35,903 bases of DNA from Candidatus Hydrogenedentota bacterium (lineage in GTDB: Bacteria > Hydrogenedentota > Hydrogenedentia > Hydrogenedentales > GCA-2746185), in NCBI GenBank assembly GCA_947486375.1, contig CANKTP010000011.1, forward strand, positions 1 to 35,903. The letters run 5' to 3'. The translations under genes and the position numbers were made by a program. Shown piece after piece: positions 14,772-23,800 of the stretch. Under the pieces are notes generated by a model, which ran no database searches, had not been told where the DNA came from, and saw only the letters and a program-made list of their open reading frames with translations. The first letter of the stretch is position 1. Each line of letters begins with the position of its first letter.

Positions 14772-15236
14772 ATGTCTCGTCTTGACCGCGGATTCACCTT
14801 GATCGAACTGATGGTGGTGACCGTGGTCATCGCGCTCATCGCGGCCATTGCCATCCCGAACATGTTGCGGTCGCGCATGACCGCCAACGAAGGGGCCGCT
14901 GCCGGGGCCATGCGGCTTATCTGCAGCGCCGAGATCACCTTCCAAGCGGCCGACGTCAACAAGACGCCCGAGAGAGTAAGCCTGTACGGCGACTTGGGCG
15001 ACTTGGGGGCCACCGATCCGCCGTTCATCGACAATATACTCTCGTCCGGATTCAAACAAGGCTACACCTTTGCCGCGATTCCGGGCTTGGATGGCGGGGC
15101 CCCATTCTTCACCGCGACCGCGGTCCCGTCCGATCCGGGCAAAACGGGCATCAAATCGTATTATGTGGACGAATCGGGTACGATACGTTTCGAGGGAGAC
15201 GGAAGTACCGCTACCGTCGAGAGTAGCCCGTTATAG
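14772..15236 (+). CDS. Type IV pilin-like protein, divergent third copy
   Basis: The 154-residue prepilin begins MSRLDRG and is cleaved before FTLIELMVVTVVIALIAAI; the mature Glu5 is kept. The stretch PNMLRSRMTANEGAAAGAMR matches the other two pilins, but the globular domain diverges (AADVNKTPERVSLYGDLGDL, PPFIDNILSSGFKQGYTF) apart from a shared KSYYVDESGTIRF close. It may be a minor pilin or a pseudopilin. The ATG at 14772 has GGAGTAGG upstream. I see no sigma54 site before it; expression may depend on read-through past the hairpin at 14660-14697. The next gene starts 56 bases later. Confidence 0.88.
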   Translation: MSRLDRGFTLIELMVVTVVIALIAAIAIPNMLRSRMTANEGAAAGAMRLICSAEITFQAADVNKTPERVSLYGDLGDLGATDPPFIDNILSSGFKQGYTFAAIPGLDGGAPFFTATAVPSDPGKTGIKSYYVDESGTIRFEGDGSTATVESSPL

Positions 15237-15292
15237 GGGCGTCCCAGGACGGTGCGCGGATTTCCCCCGTTGGCGATGGTTCGATTCACGCC

Positions 15293-17134
15293 GTGAACCC
15301 GGACAATACTCTGGGACCGGATGACCAGGCCGGTATCGTGACGCGCGCCGGGCAGGCCAAGGTATTTTCGGCCGTTCGGTTAATCCTTCCCCACATTGTC
15401 CTCGCCGTTGCCGTCATGGCCGTGTTCGCCCCGGTGCGCGATTTCGACTTCGTCAATTTCGACGATAACGAATACTTGATGGACAATCACCGGGTGCGCG
15501 ACGGGCTGACGCCATCGAACATCGCGTGGGCGCTCACGACCCGTCATTTTTCCAATTGGCACCCGCTCACCTGGTTGTCCTACCTGTTCGACGTTTCCGC
15601 GTTCGGGTACGGACCGGGCCCGATGCACTCGATGAACGTGGCGATCCACGCATTGGCCACCGCGCTCCTTTTTCACGTCTTGTGGCGGGCCACCTCCGCG
15701 CTGGGCCCGAGCCTCTTCGTGGCGCTATTGTTCGGGATACATCCGCTCCATGTCGAGTCCGTGGCGTGGATATCGGAACGCAAGGACGTGCTCAGCGGGG
15801 TATTCTGGATGCTCTCGCTCGGGGCGTACGTCGAGTATGCCCAGACCGGGCGGCGAAGGCATCTCTGGCTTTCGCTGCTGGCGTTCGCGGTGGGCCTGAC
15901 GGCGAAACCCATGCTGGTGACCCTGCCGGTGATCCTGATCGTTCTCGACTACTGGCCGTTGAACCGGCTGCGGACCGTGTCTCCCGCGCTCTTGGTTTCC
16001 GAGAAGGTCCCGTTCTTCCTGGTGACCCTCCTGTCGTGCGTCGCCACGATGATCATCCAGACGGATTCGGGTGCTGTCCAAAGCCTCGACCTCCTGCCGT
16101 TGGAGGCGCGGGTGACGAACGCGATCGTCTCGACGGTCAGCTATCTGCGCCTGATGGCGGTCCCCGCGAACTTGTGCATTTACTACCCGCACCCGTTGGG
16201 CGCCATACCCGTTGTAAAGGTCGCCCTGAACTTGGCGGGGGTAATCGCATTGATTGCCGCCGCGATTCTTGCGCGCCGCCGGGCGCCGTGGGTCACCGCC
16301 GGGACGTTGTGGTACCTCGTGACGCTCGCGCCGGTGATTGGGATCGTCCAAGTCGGCGCCCAGGCGATGGCGGACCGTTATACGTACCTCCCCGCGATCG
16401 GGCCCTTCATCGCGGTGGCGTGGACGGCGGCGGCAATCCCTATTCCCAATCGTCTCCGCGCGGCCTGCGCGATCGCGTGCGTCCTCGTGTTTGCGTATTT
16501 CGCCCGGGTACAAGTCCAGTATTGGCGCAACACGGAAACCCTCTTCACACATGCCTTGGACGTGGTCCCGAAAAACATCCTCGCCCATGATGTGCTCGGG
16601 CGATACTACATGGACTTGCACCGCCTGGGGGAGGCCGAGGCGAAATTCCGGACGGGGTTGAAGTTGAACCCGCGTTACCTCGAGGGCCAATTGAATCTCG
16701 GGATCGCGTTGGCGGAACAAGACAAGTTCGAACAGGCGCTCGAACCCTTGTGCATCCAACTCATGGCCACTCCGGACCTGCCGAAGGCGCGGTACTACCA
16801 TGCGCGCACCCTGGCCCAACTGGGCCGATTCGAGGATGCCGCCACCGCCTATCGACGCTTGATTCGACTCGGTCCGCACGACGGGCGGATTCGCACCGCC
16901 TATGCGAATGTGCTGTCCCGGTTGGGAGACGTGGAGGCGGCGCTGCCGGAATACGCCCAAGCGATCGCGGATGCGCCCGAGTACGCGCTCGGGCACCTAA
17001 ACTATGGCCTTGCGTTGCGCTTACTCGGACGCGAATCCGAAGCGGTCCCGCACCTCAACGAAGCCGTGAGGCGCGATCCCAGCCTGGCCACCGCCGCCGC
17101 CCAACCGCGCCCCGGATCGGTCGATCCGAACTAA
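15293..17134 (+). CDS. TMTC-like membrane glycosyltransferase with C-terminal TPR domain
   Basis: The 613-residue product has two parts. Residues about 28-420 hold 9-11 hydrophobic segments of a GT-C membrane transferase. The first loop contains DFVNFDDNEY with Asp57-Asp58, the acidic pair used by PMT/TMTC-type O-mannosyltransferases, and HPLHVESVAWISERKD (150-165) is a hallmark of the TMTC group. Residues about 426-600 are four to five tetratricopeptide repeats (LGRYYMDLHRLGEAEAKF, LNLGIALAEQDKFEQAL and others). The start is GTG at 15293 with only a weak ribosome site. It directly follows the three pilins, which makes pilin O-glycosylation a reasonable guess, by analogy with the pilin-linked transferases of other bacteria. 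Sugar and acceptor are unproven. Confidence 0.82.
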   Translation: MNPDNTLGPDDQAGIVTRAGQAKVFSAVRLILPHIVLAVAVMAVFAPVRDFDFVNFDDNEYLMDNHRVRDGLTPSNIAWALTTRHFSNWHPLTWLSYLFDVSAFGYGPGPMHSMNVAIHALATALLFHVLWRATSALGPSLFVALLFGIHPLHVESVAWISERKDVLSGVFWMLSLGAYVEYAQTGRRRHLWLSLLAFAVGLTAKPMLVTLPVILIVLDYWPLNRLRTVSPALLVSEKVPFFLVTLLSCVATMIIQTDSGAVQSLDLLPLEARVTNAIVSTVSYLRLMAVPANLCIYYPHPLGAIPVVKVALNLAGVIALIAAAILARRRAPWVTAGTLWYLVTLAPVIGIVQVGAQAMADRYTYLPAIGPFIAVAWTAAAIPIPNRLRAACAIACVLVFAYFARVQVQYWRNTETLFTHALDVVPKNILAHDVLGRYYMDLHRLGEAEAKFRTGLKLNPRYLEGQLNLGIALAEQDKFEQALEPLCIQLMATPDLPKARYYHARTLAQLGRFEDAATAYRRLIRLGPHDGRIRTAYANVLSRLGDVEAALPEYAQAIADAPEYALGHLNYGLALRLLGRESEAVPHLNEAVRRDPSLATAAAQPRPGSVDPN

Positions 17135-17206
17135 TGCAGCGGCCGGACGTTGGCGAAGGGGAACCCGAACCGGCATCTGGTGGAGGGTTCAACGGGGCCG
17201 TTTCGT

Positions 17207-17788
17207 TTACTTTGACGGATCGTAAACCTTTCGGGCGGGCTTGTCGCCCGGCTTTGGCTTTGGCTTTGGTTTCGGCTTTGGCTCCGCCTTCGGATCGACC
17301 GGCTCAACCTTTTTCTTCGCCGGGGCCAGGCGGCTTCGCGGGGCCGAATCGTCGGCGGCGCGTGCCTTGGGGGCCTCGTCGGGCCCGTCCGGGGCCGGCG
17401 CGACTTGCGGCGTGTCTGGCACCTCCGGTGATTCGGGACTGTCGAGGGGCGCTTCCCCGGCTTCCCCTTGCTTCAGGCGCTCTTCTCGCCGGAGCGCTTG
17501 GTCCTCGAGTTCGGCCTTGCGGCGTTCCTCGCGGGCCGCGCTTTCCGGATCCATTTTAACAATTCCGGTAGGCGCCTCGACTTCCCTGGCGGTGCCGTTC
17601 TCGACGATGGTGATGCGACCGTCTCCCCTGCCCTTGAAGACGAACTTTGCGACCGGCTTATCGCGCGCCGCGACCGATTTATCGCTCGCCGCGGCGGGGG
17701 CGGGCGGGTCTTCGGCCATGACGCTTGCCGCCGCGAAGGCCGCGACGAACGACGCGGCGATCATCCTGCAGTATCTCCGGCATATCAT
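17207..17788 (-). CDS. Secreted Pro/Lys-rich protein of unknown function
   Basis: The 193-residue product starts with a cleavable signal (MIAASFVAAFAAASVMA, cleavage likely near AMA/EDP). The mature part has a short folded-looking segment (KFVFKGRGDGRITIVENG), a charged helical segment (AAREERRKAELEDQALRREE) and then a long low-complexity tail rich in Pro, Ala, Glu and Lys with KPKPKPKPKP near the end. That tail resembles cell-wall- or periplasm-spanning linkers. The ATG at 17788 has GGAGGG eight bases upstream; an internal ATG nine codons in would also keep the signal. I recognise no family. It is convergent with the TMTC-like gene. Confidence 0.68.
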   Translation of the reverse strand: MICRRYCRMIAASFVAAFAAASVMAEDPPAPAAASDKSVAARDKPVAKFVFKGRGDGRITIVENGTAREVEAPTGIVKMDPESAAREERRKAELEDQALRREERLKQGEAGEAPLDSPESPEVPDTPQVAPAPDGPDEAPKARAADDSAPRSRLAPAKKKVEPVDPKAEPKPKPKPKPKPGDKPARKVYDPSK

Positions 17789-17884
17789 GAAATGGACCCT
17801 CCTTCGTGGGTTGCCTTTGGATTCCTAATTGTAAAGGCCGACAACGACTTCCGCGCACCGTGGCCCGGTCGTCGAGATGAGCGA

Positions 17885-17973
17885 GATTAGACCGCCCTTT
17901 CAGGGCTTGTATTGATTCGACTCGCGTACCCAGGGCGTTGCCCTGGGCTGGCTTAGTTTGCCCCTTCGGGGCG
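17885..17973. repeat. Dispersed three-hairpin repeat, copy B
   Basis: Same element as 5656-5745: hairpins GCCCTTTCAGGGC, CCCAGGGCGTTGCCCTGGG and GCCCCTTCGGGGC in the same order and spacing. Here the last hairpin runs directly into the tandem array at 17963-18200. It lies in the 427-base gap 17789-18215 between the secreted protein and the M23 peptidase gene. Confidence 0.75.
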
Positions 17974-18200
17974 TAAGGTGGACGCGGTTCGTTTTCCCTC
18001 GGGATGTAATGTTGACGCGGTTTATCTTCCTTCGGGATGTGATGACGTTATTCGTTTTCCTTCGGGATGCGATGCTGACGCGGTTTGTTCTCCTTCGGGA
18101 TGTGATGACGTTATTCGTTTTCCTTCGGGGCGCGATGTTGACGCGGTTTGTTCCTTCGGGATGTCACGCCGACTACGTTCGGCCCTTCGGGGCGCCGGAC
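17963..18200. repeat. Tandem CCTTCGGG array, 30-34 bp period
   Basis: Seven units plus a partial one start at 17963, 17997, 18029, 18059, 18092, 18122, 18153 and 18184. Each begins CCTTCGGG (one CCCTCGGG). Units 3 and 5 are identical over 30 bases and contain GATGACGTTATTCG; units 1, 2, 4 and 6 contain GACGCGGTT instead. So a 62-63 bp double unit has been duplicated as well. The first unit is the last hairpin of the dispersed repeat copy B, which suggests the array grew from it. An open frame crosses the array in the plus direction but has no family-like sequence. Confidence 0.85.
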
Positions 18201-18215
18201 ATCCTCTGCCTTCTA

Positions 18216-18719
18216 TTATGGCGTCAAGTAGGGTCTCGGGTCTACTGGTATTCCATTCACCCGTACTTCGTAGTGTACGTGGGGCGCGGTGGCGCGTCCC
18301 GTCATTCCGATGAGCCCGATGGTCTCGCCGCGTTGGACGCGCTTGCCGGCGGTCACCAGGCGTTCGTGCAGGTGGGCGTACACGGTCTGCACGCCGCCGC
18401 CGTGGTCGAGCATCACATAATTTCCATAGGTCGGATTGGTCCCCGAAAATGCGACGGCACCCTCCGCCGTGGCGACGACCGGCGCGAGTTTCGGCGCCTG
18501 GATGTCCAAGCCCTTGTGAAACCGCCGGTCGCCGGCGATCGGGTCGGCACGGTATCCGAACCCGCCCGAGATGACGCGGGCGGGATGTGCGGTGGGCCAA
18601 ATCGAAGGCAGCACGCTGGGCCGGAATTGCGCGCCGGAATGGTTCGAGGAGCACCCTGCAATCGCCGCGATGAGGGGTAGGCATATCCACGCGACGACCC
18701 GTGGCGGGACTACGCACAT
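18216..18719 (-). CDS. M23-family peptidase lipoprotein (LytM/NlpD-like)
   Basis: The 167-residue product has a lipobox ending AIAGC at Cys23, so it should be a membrane-anchored lipoprotein. The remainder is one compact LytM/peptidase M23 domain. The zinc ligands are visible: His68 and Asp72 in FHKGLDI and His149 in HVHYEV, with His116 in AHLHER as the catalytic His candidate. All expected ligands are present, so it is probably an active endopeptidase of peptidoglycan cross-bridges rather than a NlpD/EnvC activator. It starts 22 bases after the TlpA-like gene on the same strand and is likely co-transcribed. Confidence 0.9.
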   Translation of the reverse strand: MCVVPPRVVAWICLPLIAAIAGCSSNHSGAQFRPSVLPSIWPTAHPARVISGGFGYRADPIAGDRRFHKGLDIQAPKLAPVVATAEGAVAFSGTNPTYGNYVMLDHGGGVQTVYAHLHERLVTAGKRVQRGETIGLIGMTGRATAPHVHYEVRVNGIPVDPRPYLTP

Positions 18720-18741
18720 CGCGCGATCCGGCGGAGGGGGT

Positions 18742-19356
18742 TCAGGGCGCCTTCGCGTCCCCGGCGGATTTCCCCGGCGCGAGAACGGCGGGCGTGTCTT
18801 TTTCTGCCGGCGAATCGGAGGAGTTCTCCTCGAGCAAGGCGCCGACCAGCTCTTCCATGAACGGATCCATGGGGTGTCCGGTCCAGACGAGCAGGCCGTC
18901 GCGGTCGACCACGAAGGCCCAGGGAATACCGGTGACGCCGAAGGGCTCCATGTAGGCGCGCGAGGTCTTCCGCGACTCGTCCACGGCCACGGTGTAATTC
19001 ATTCCCTTGCCCTGCTTCTCGACGAAGGGCTTGACTACGGGCGGCGTCTCCGCAGAGATGCCCACGACGACGAGGCCCTTGTCGCGATATTTTTCCTGGA
19101 GTTTCGTCAGGTGGGGAATGCTGTACTTGCAGGGGCCGCACCAGGTCGCCCAGAATTCGACGATGTAGACCTTGCCCCGGTCGCGCGCGAGCTGCACGGG
19201 ATCGCCCTTGACCACGGAGACCTGGAGATCAGGGGCGGGATCGCCGAGTTCGAGGCGCTTCGGTTGGGCCTTTTGCTCGCCCATGCACCATGCCGAACCC
19301 AGGAGGAGCAGCGGGACCAGCAACGCCACCCTTATGGATCGAGACCTATTTCTCAT
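18742..19356 (-). CDS. TlpA/ResA-like thioredoxin-family protein
   Basis: The 204-residue product begins with a signal or membrane anchor (VALLVPLLLLGSAWC). A thioredoxin fold of the TlpA/ResA/AhpC type follows: FWATWCGPC with Cys73 and Cys76, VGISAETPP, and the cis-proline loop GVTGIPWAF. So it should act outside the cytoplasm as a disulfide reductase or in cytochrome c maturation. The tail (residues about 180-204, ENSSDSPAEKDTPAVLAPG) is low-complexity. I chose the ATG at 19356 (MRNRSRSIRV) because an AGAGG site precedes it and the basic residues then lead the signal. It is the first gene of an operon with the M23 peptidase. Confidence 0.9.
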   Translation of the reverse strand: MRNRSRSIRVALLVPLLLLGSAWCMGEQKAQPKRLELGDPAPDLQVSVVKGDPVQLARDRGKVYIVEFWATWCGPCKYSIPHLTKLQEKYRDKGLVVVGISAETPPVVKPFVEKQGKGMNYTVAVDESRKTSRAYMEPFGVTGIPWAFVVDRDGLLVWTGHPMDPFMEELVGALLEENSSDSPAEKDTPAVLAPGKSAGDAKAP

Positions 19357-19449
19357 CGCGCCAAATCCTCTCGCTTTACGGCCCGAGTGTAGCACGAAGC
19401 CCGGCTTCGCGGCCACGTGGGGTAGAGAAATTTGCGAGGTCCATCAATT

Positions 19450-19465
19450 TGATATATGATTATCA
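19450..19465. promoter_or_regulatory. Possible Fur/Zur-type operator
   Basis: An AT-rich inverted repeat, TGATA-N6-TATCA, sits in an otherwise GC-rich region between the divergent TlpA-like and small His/Cys genes. Its ends match those of the Fur-family box (TGATAAT...ATTATCA) but the spacing is one base longer than the usual 7-1-7 layout. It is placed where it could control the small protein and the prepilin-type gene. Assignment is tentative. Confidence 0.4.
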
Positions 19466-19507
19466 ATAAGATGTTTTTTGGTGACCTTTCGATTTAGGAT
19501 TCATCCC

Positions 19508-19810
19508 ATGCTCCGCAACCGGACATTCCACGTTTCACGCCGCTTGGCGCTGTTGGGATTCGCGTGTGTGTTGGCGTTGGCTTTTGGCCATGCGCTGGAT
19601 CCGCATCATGCGGAATCGCACGATGACGTGGCCCCGTGCGCCTTGTGCTCCTCGTTGCCGGGACTTCTTCTCTGCCTGGTATTGGTCTCGGGCCGCGTTC
19701 TCCCCGTTTTTGTCGAACGGCCCCAGGCCGTGACAGGGATCTTCCCCTTCCACCGCGAACCGTGGCGTCTTCTGCCGCGCCGCGGTCCCCCCTGCGTCAG
19801 CCTCTCCTAG
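19508..19810 (+). CDS. Small His/Cys membrane protein, DUF2946-like
   Basis: The 100-residue product has an N-terminal hydrophobic signal or anchor (LALLGFACVLALAFGHAL), then HHAESH (His33, His34, His38) and APCALCSSLP with Cys44 and Cys47, a second hydrophobic stretch (LLLCLVLVSG) and a C-terminus with PRRGPP. This layout matches small DUF2946-type proteins that are often found near heavy-metal genes; the likeness is by pattern only. The ATG at 19508 is nine bases after an AGG ribosome site; a TTG/GTG further upstream is less likely. It lies 101 bases before the prepilin-type gene. His and Cys residues suggest metal binding, which is inference. Confidence 0.6.
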   Translation: MLRNRTFHVSRRLALLGFACVLALAFGHALDPHHAESHDDVAPCALCSSLPGLLLCLVLVSGRVLPVFVERPQAVTGIFPFHREPWRLLPRRGPPCVSLS

Positions 19811-19911
19811 AATTTCCTTGCAATTGATCCGTCCCAGGACCTGAGGTGTGCTTCCGCGTCTCTTGATCGGAAATCTGCCCCGGCCCGAGTTGCCCCACAT
19901 GGAGAAGAAAC

Positions 19912-20811
19912 ATGAAAAAACACGCTCGCCAGGGGTTTACCCTGATTGAACTGCTTGTCGTCATCGCCATCATCGGAATTCTCGCCGCGATCCTGTTGCC
20001 GGCGCTGGCCCGGGCACGCGAGGCGGCGCGGCGGTCGAGCTGCGCGAACAACCTGAAACAGCTGGGTCTTGCGATGAAAATGTACGCCTCTGAGAGCCGG
20101 GGCGAGAAGTATCCTGAAATCAAAATGGTCAACTGCGTGCCGGAGATTTACGCGGGCCTTAATTGGACGCCGAATATCTCCGCGTTGTATCCCGAATACC
20201 TGCCGGACCTGGATGTCCTCGTTTGCCCGAGCAACTCGGCGGGCGCGGACGCGGTCGAGCAATGGGACGAGGGGAACAGCGTAAACTCGCTTTGGGAGGA
20301 GGCGCCGGGGTTCAGCTTCAACGGGAATGTGGAACCCTGCGAGGTGGTGGTCGAGCCTTACTATTACTACGGTTGGGCCTTTGCGGGGAACCAGTTCCCC
20401 ACGGAGGCGGACAACGATGCGCTGCAACTGGCGTTGGAGGCGTTGACCGAGACGGTCGTCGCGAATGCCGATTTGGGCGCGCTGGGCCGGGACATCGACC
20501 TCGAGTTTCCGATTAATGGAAAGACCTCGCTGCTTCGTCTTCGCGAGGGGATCGAACGTTTTTTCGTCACCGACATCAATTCGCCCGGGTCGAGCGCGCA
20601 GGCCGCCTCGGACATCGTCCTGATGCATGACGCGATCTCGGACGAGGCGGCCCACTATAACCATGTGCCGGGCGGATCGAACGTCCTGTTCCTCGACGGG
20701 CACGTCCAATTCTTCAAGTACCCCGGGAACTTGGAGGACGGTCCGTTTCCGGTCAACGAGGCGGGGATACTGCTGCACGAGATATCCGAGGGCGTGAGTC
20801 ACAGCCACTGA
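19912..20811 (+). CDS. Prepilin-type protein with H-X-DG-type C-terminus (DUF1559-like)
   Basis: The 299-residue product has a prepilin leader (MKKHARQG) and [19 protein letters not shown], followed by [20 protein letters not shown] and [12 protein letters not shown], the standard start of the PVC-type pseudopilin families. The far C-terminus has [15 protein letters not shown]; the preceding His gives H-X10-DG, one residue longer than the usual H-X9-DG. The protein ends in HSH. Members are abundant in Planctomycetota and relatives, where they are thought to be surface or secretion pseudopilins. GGAGAAG precedes the ATG. It probably shares a promoter with the small His/Cys gene upstream. Confidence 0.88.
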   Translation: MKKHARQGFTLIELLVVIAIIGILAAILLPALARAREAARRSSCANNLKQLGLAMKMYASESRGEKYPEIKMVNCVPEIYAGLNWTPNISALYPEYLPDLDVLVCPSNSAGADAVEQWDEGNSVNSLWEEAPGFSFNGNVEPCEVVVEPYYYYGWAFAGNQFPTEADNDALQLALEALTETVVANADLGALGRDIDLEFPINGKTSLLRLREGIERFFVTDINSPGSSAQAASDIVLMHDAISDEAAHYNHVPGGSNVLFLDGHVQFFKYPGNLEDGPFPVNEAGILLHEISEGVSHSH

Positions 20812-20860
20812 CTTCGATCGACTTCCCAAGCATTGCATCGAATCGGGCGTGAACCGGATA

Positions 20861-20884
20861 GCACTCCATCGTCGAACCGAGTGC
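20861..20884. terminator. Weak hairpin between convergent genes
   Basis: GCACTC and GAGTGC form a six-pair stem with a 12-base loop between the convergent prepilin-type and PVC cytochrome genes. No T-run is present. Confidence 0.25.
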
Positions 20885-20898
20885 GTGGCGATCGGCGC

Positions 20899-23800
20899 TT
20901 ACCGTCCGCCGCGGAATTTTGCGGAGACGGTGGCGCCCGGATCGCCGACTAGTTGGACGTCGATGTTGCCCTTGGCGTTCGACCGATCGACGATGAGCTT
21001 GCAGTCGGTGGCGCCGGCGGCGATGTCCAACAGGATGGTCCCGGCCAATTCGACCGGCTTGCCGTTCGCCCATAGACGCAATCCATCCATGGGCGCGACC
21101 GCGAGAGCGACCTTTCCGGGTGAGTCCGATTCGAGGGTGAATTGGAGGAAGCTGTACGAGGTTGTCCAGTAACTGTGCTTGAGGGCCGGGACATCCTCGA
21201 GCGGCATCACGCCCTTGACGTTGCTGTATCCCTGTATCCATGCGAGCGTTTCATGAGACTTGATCGCGGCCTCGACGCGGGACTCGTAGAGGTAATCCGT
21301 CGCGGCATCGGTGTCGGGCAGGACGCGCCAGGTGCGCACGTGGCGCCCGGTGCCGGCGGAGAAGTCGGGAGTGCGGCCCAGCTCGGAGAGAAGCTTCACG
21401 AGGTCTAGGAACTCTTGCTCGAGAAGCGTGCTGGTCAACTCGACGGGCATCAGCGAGCCGCCGTCTTCTTGCGACTCGATGGTGTCGAGGGGAATGCGCA
21501 GCTCGGGCTCGGTGGCGGTTTTCAATATCAACTCGTCGCCCGTCTGGTTGACCTTGATCCCGCTATACGTGGCGAGGTCCTTGGTCTCGACCACGAGGGA
21601 ATGAAATCCTTCCTTGATCGCCTTGCCGGGAAAGAGGATGGATTCGACCAGGTAGTCGACCTGGGCGCTGCCGCCGATGCTGGTCATGTCGGGGCCGAGA
21701 TTGCCGCCGCTTCCCGCGATGGAATGGCATTGGGCACAGTCGAGGGTGCGGTATTGTTGGTAGCCGCGGGAGGCGTCGCCGCGTGTCCGTACGGCCTCGA
21801 CCTTTGCGGCCAGGTCGGCGGGCGAAAGCTCGGTGGGCGCTTCGCCGAGGCCGCCGGCCTTGCGCAGGGCGGCGATGGCCTCGGGTTCCTTGCGGCCCGA
21901 GGATGACACGACGCGTTCGCCGATCTTCGAGGCCTCGGGAGCGATCGTGGCGCCCTCGAGGGCCGCCGTCAATGCGCCGATTCCTCCCTCGGATTTCAAG
22001 AAGGCCTCGTAGAGTGGCGTGGGATTGCCTTGATTGGACTCCGCGAGGAACGCGACGGCGTGTTTGGCCGCGCTTTCGCGGGCCGACGGAATCAACGCGC
22101 GAATCGCGGCGACGCGGATTTCGGCGGGTTGCTCCGATTTCGTCAAGGACTCCAAAATCGCGTTGGCGGAGTCGCCACCCATGGCCGAGAGGGATTCGAT
22201 GGCGGGTTCCCGCAGGGCGGAGGCCGTGGAAACATCCGTGGCCAGGGATTCTAGCGTTGCCCGTACGGATTCCTCGCGCCAGACGCCCGCGGCGTTGATT
22301 GCGGCGACGCGCAACTCGTCCGGGGCGTTCTTGATGAGCTCGGCGAGCGACGACACCTTGCCGTCGGGACGGACGGAGCGGCGCTTGCAGGCCTCGACGA
22401 GATCGCGCAGCAGGGCGGCGCGCTGTCCGGGCTCGACGTCCTTGGCTTCCAATATTTGTTCCGCCGCGAGGCCGAGTTGTTTCGCGTCGCCGTGTGCGCC
22501 GATGGCCGTGACGGCCTCGCGCTGTTGTTCGGCGGTCAAAGGGCGGTCGCGATAAAGGCGCACCAGCGAGGCCACGGCCTCGGGCCCGTCAATGGCCTTC
22601 AACGCATAGAGGAGTTGGTCCGATTTCTTCGCGAAGGCCAGGCGATTGCCGTCGGCCTCGGGGAGCCATTGGTCCTTGAGATCGCGCATGGTGGTCCAGA
22701 GGGCGTACTCGAGGAATCGATCCACCGGCTGGTCCATTGCGTGCATGGCGGCGTCGGCGGCCTTCGCGCTGGGCACACGGATGAGCGCACGGATCGCCTC
22801 GATTCGCACCTGCGGATGGGTGTCCTGTGCGAGCGCGGCCAACTTGTCGAGATACGCATCGTCGTCATGCAGGCGGGATTGCCACTGCGACAATACCCTC
22901 ACCGCGGCTGTGCGCACACGATGGTCGCTCGAGGCGAGAAGGGTATCGAGTAGTTTTGGGTTTACCGCGTCGACTGTCTCAAAGGCCCACAATAACTCCA
23001 AGCGCGCATTCTCGAAATCCGGCGAGGCGGGATCGAGGCCGGCCAAGGCCTTGTCGAGGGCGGCGAGGGTTTCCGCGCGGTCGCGCGTCTTGAGCTCGCG
23101 CTTGGCGTGGATGCGGTTCCACTGTTCCGGCGCTTGGAGCAATCCGAGCAATCCGTCGATGGAGAGTTTGTCGAAATCGGGAGGCGTCACCAGGGGGCGG
23201 CCCTTCGCCGTAATGCGCCAGATGCGGCCGTGCTCGTGGTCGCGGCGGGGATCGCGGAAGTCGACTTCGCCGTGCTGGATGATGGGGTTGTACCAATCGG
23301 CGATGTAGATCGCGCCGTCGGGCCCCATCTTCACGTCGACCGGGCGAAACGACACGTGGGTCGACCTAAGCACCTCGGGCTGCTCGACGGAGACGTAGCT
23401 TCCGTCTTGTTCGGTCACGAGGAACCGGCACACACGCTGGCCCCGGAAGTCGTTCGTGATCATGGTGCCGCGCCAGTCTTCGGGCAAATGGGTTCCGCTC
23501 AATACCTCGAGGGCGCAGTGCTTCGGCGTGCCCTCGTTCAATCCTTGGAGTACGCGCGGTATGGCGGCGGCCGTGACGAACGCGGCGCCGGGAAACACGT
23601 AGTTGATGCCTTCTCCGTAGGCGCCGTCGGTCGCGAAGGATTGGCCCCACTCGTCGTAGTGATGGCCCCAGGGATTGACGAACCCGCGCGCGAAGACCTC
23701 GAGTTCCATCGTCTCGGGCCGGAACTGCCAGATGCCGCCGGCGTTTAGGGTTCGCGGGCCATGGGGGGTTTCGATGTGGCTGTGGATGTAAATGGACTGA

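Noticed and set aside
14730-14772. Sigma54-like site before the third pilin (TGGTAAGCGCTCGCA)
   Set aside because: The GG and GC pairs are nine bases apart, not ten, and the flanking bases depart from the consensus.
15725-16996. 423-codon minus-strand frame
   Set aside because: It is antisense to the TMTC-like gene, which has membrane segments and TPRs; the opposite frame is rich in Arg/Gln/His as expected for a shadow.
17963-18200. Tandem array as a CRISPR
   Set aside because: The units repeat with no unique spacers between them, the whole unit is conserved, and no cas gene is in the window.
17958-18680. Open plus-strand frame of 240 codons across the tandem array, with repeated RFVFLRDVM-like peptides
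   Set aside because: The repeats follow the DNA array, which drifts in length by one to four bases, and the rest of the frame is antisense to the M23 peptidase gene, which has clear motifs.
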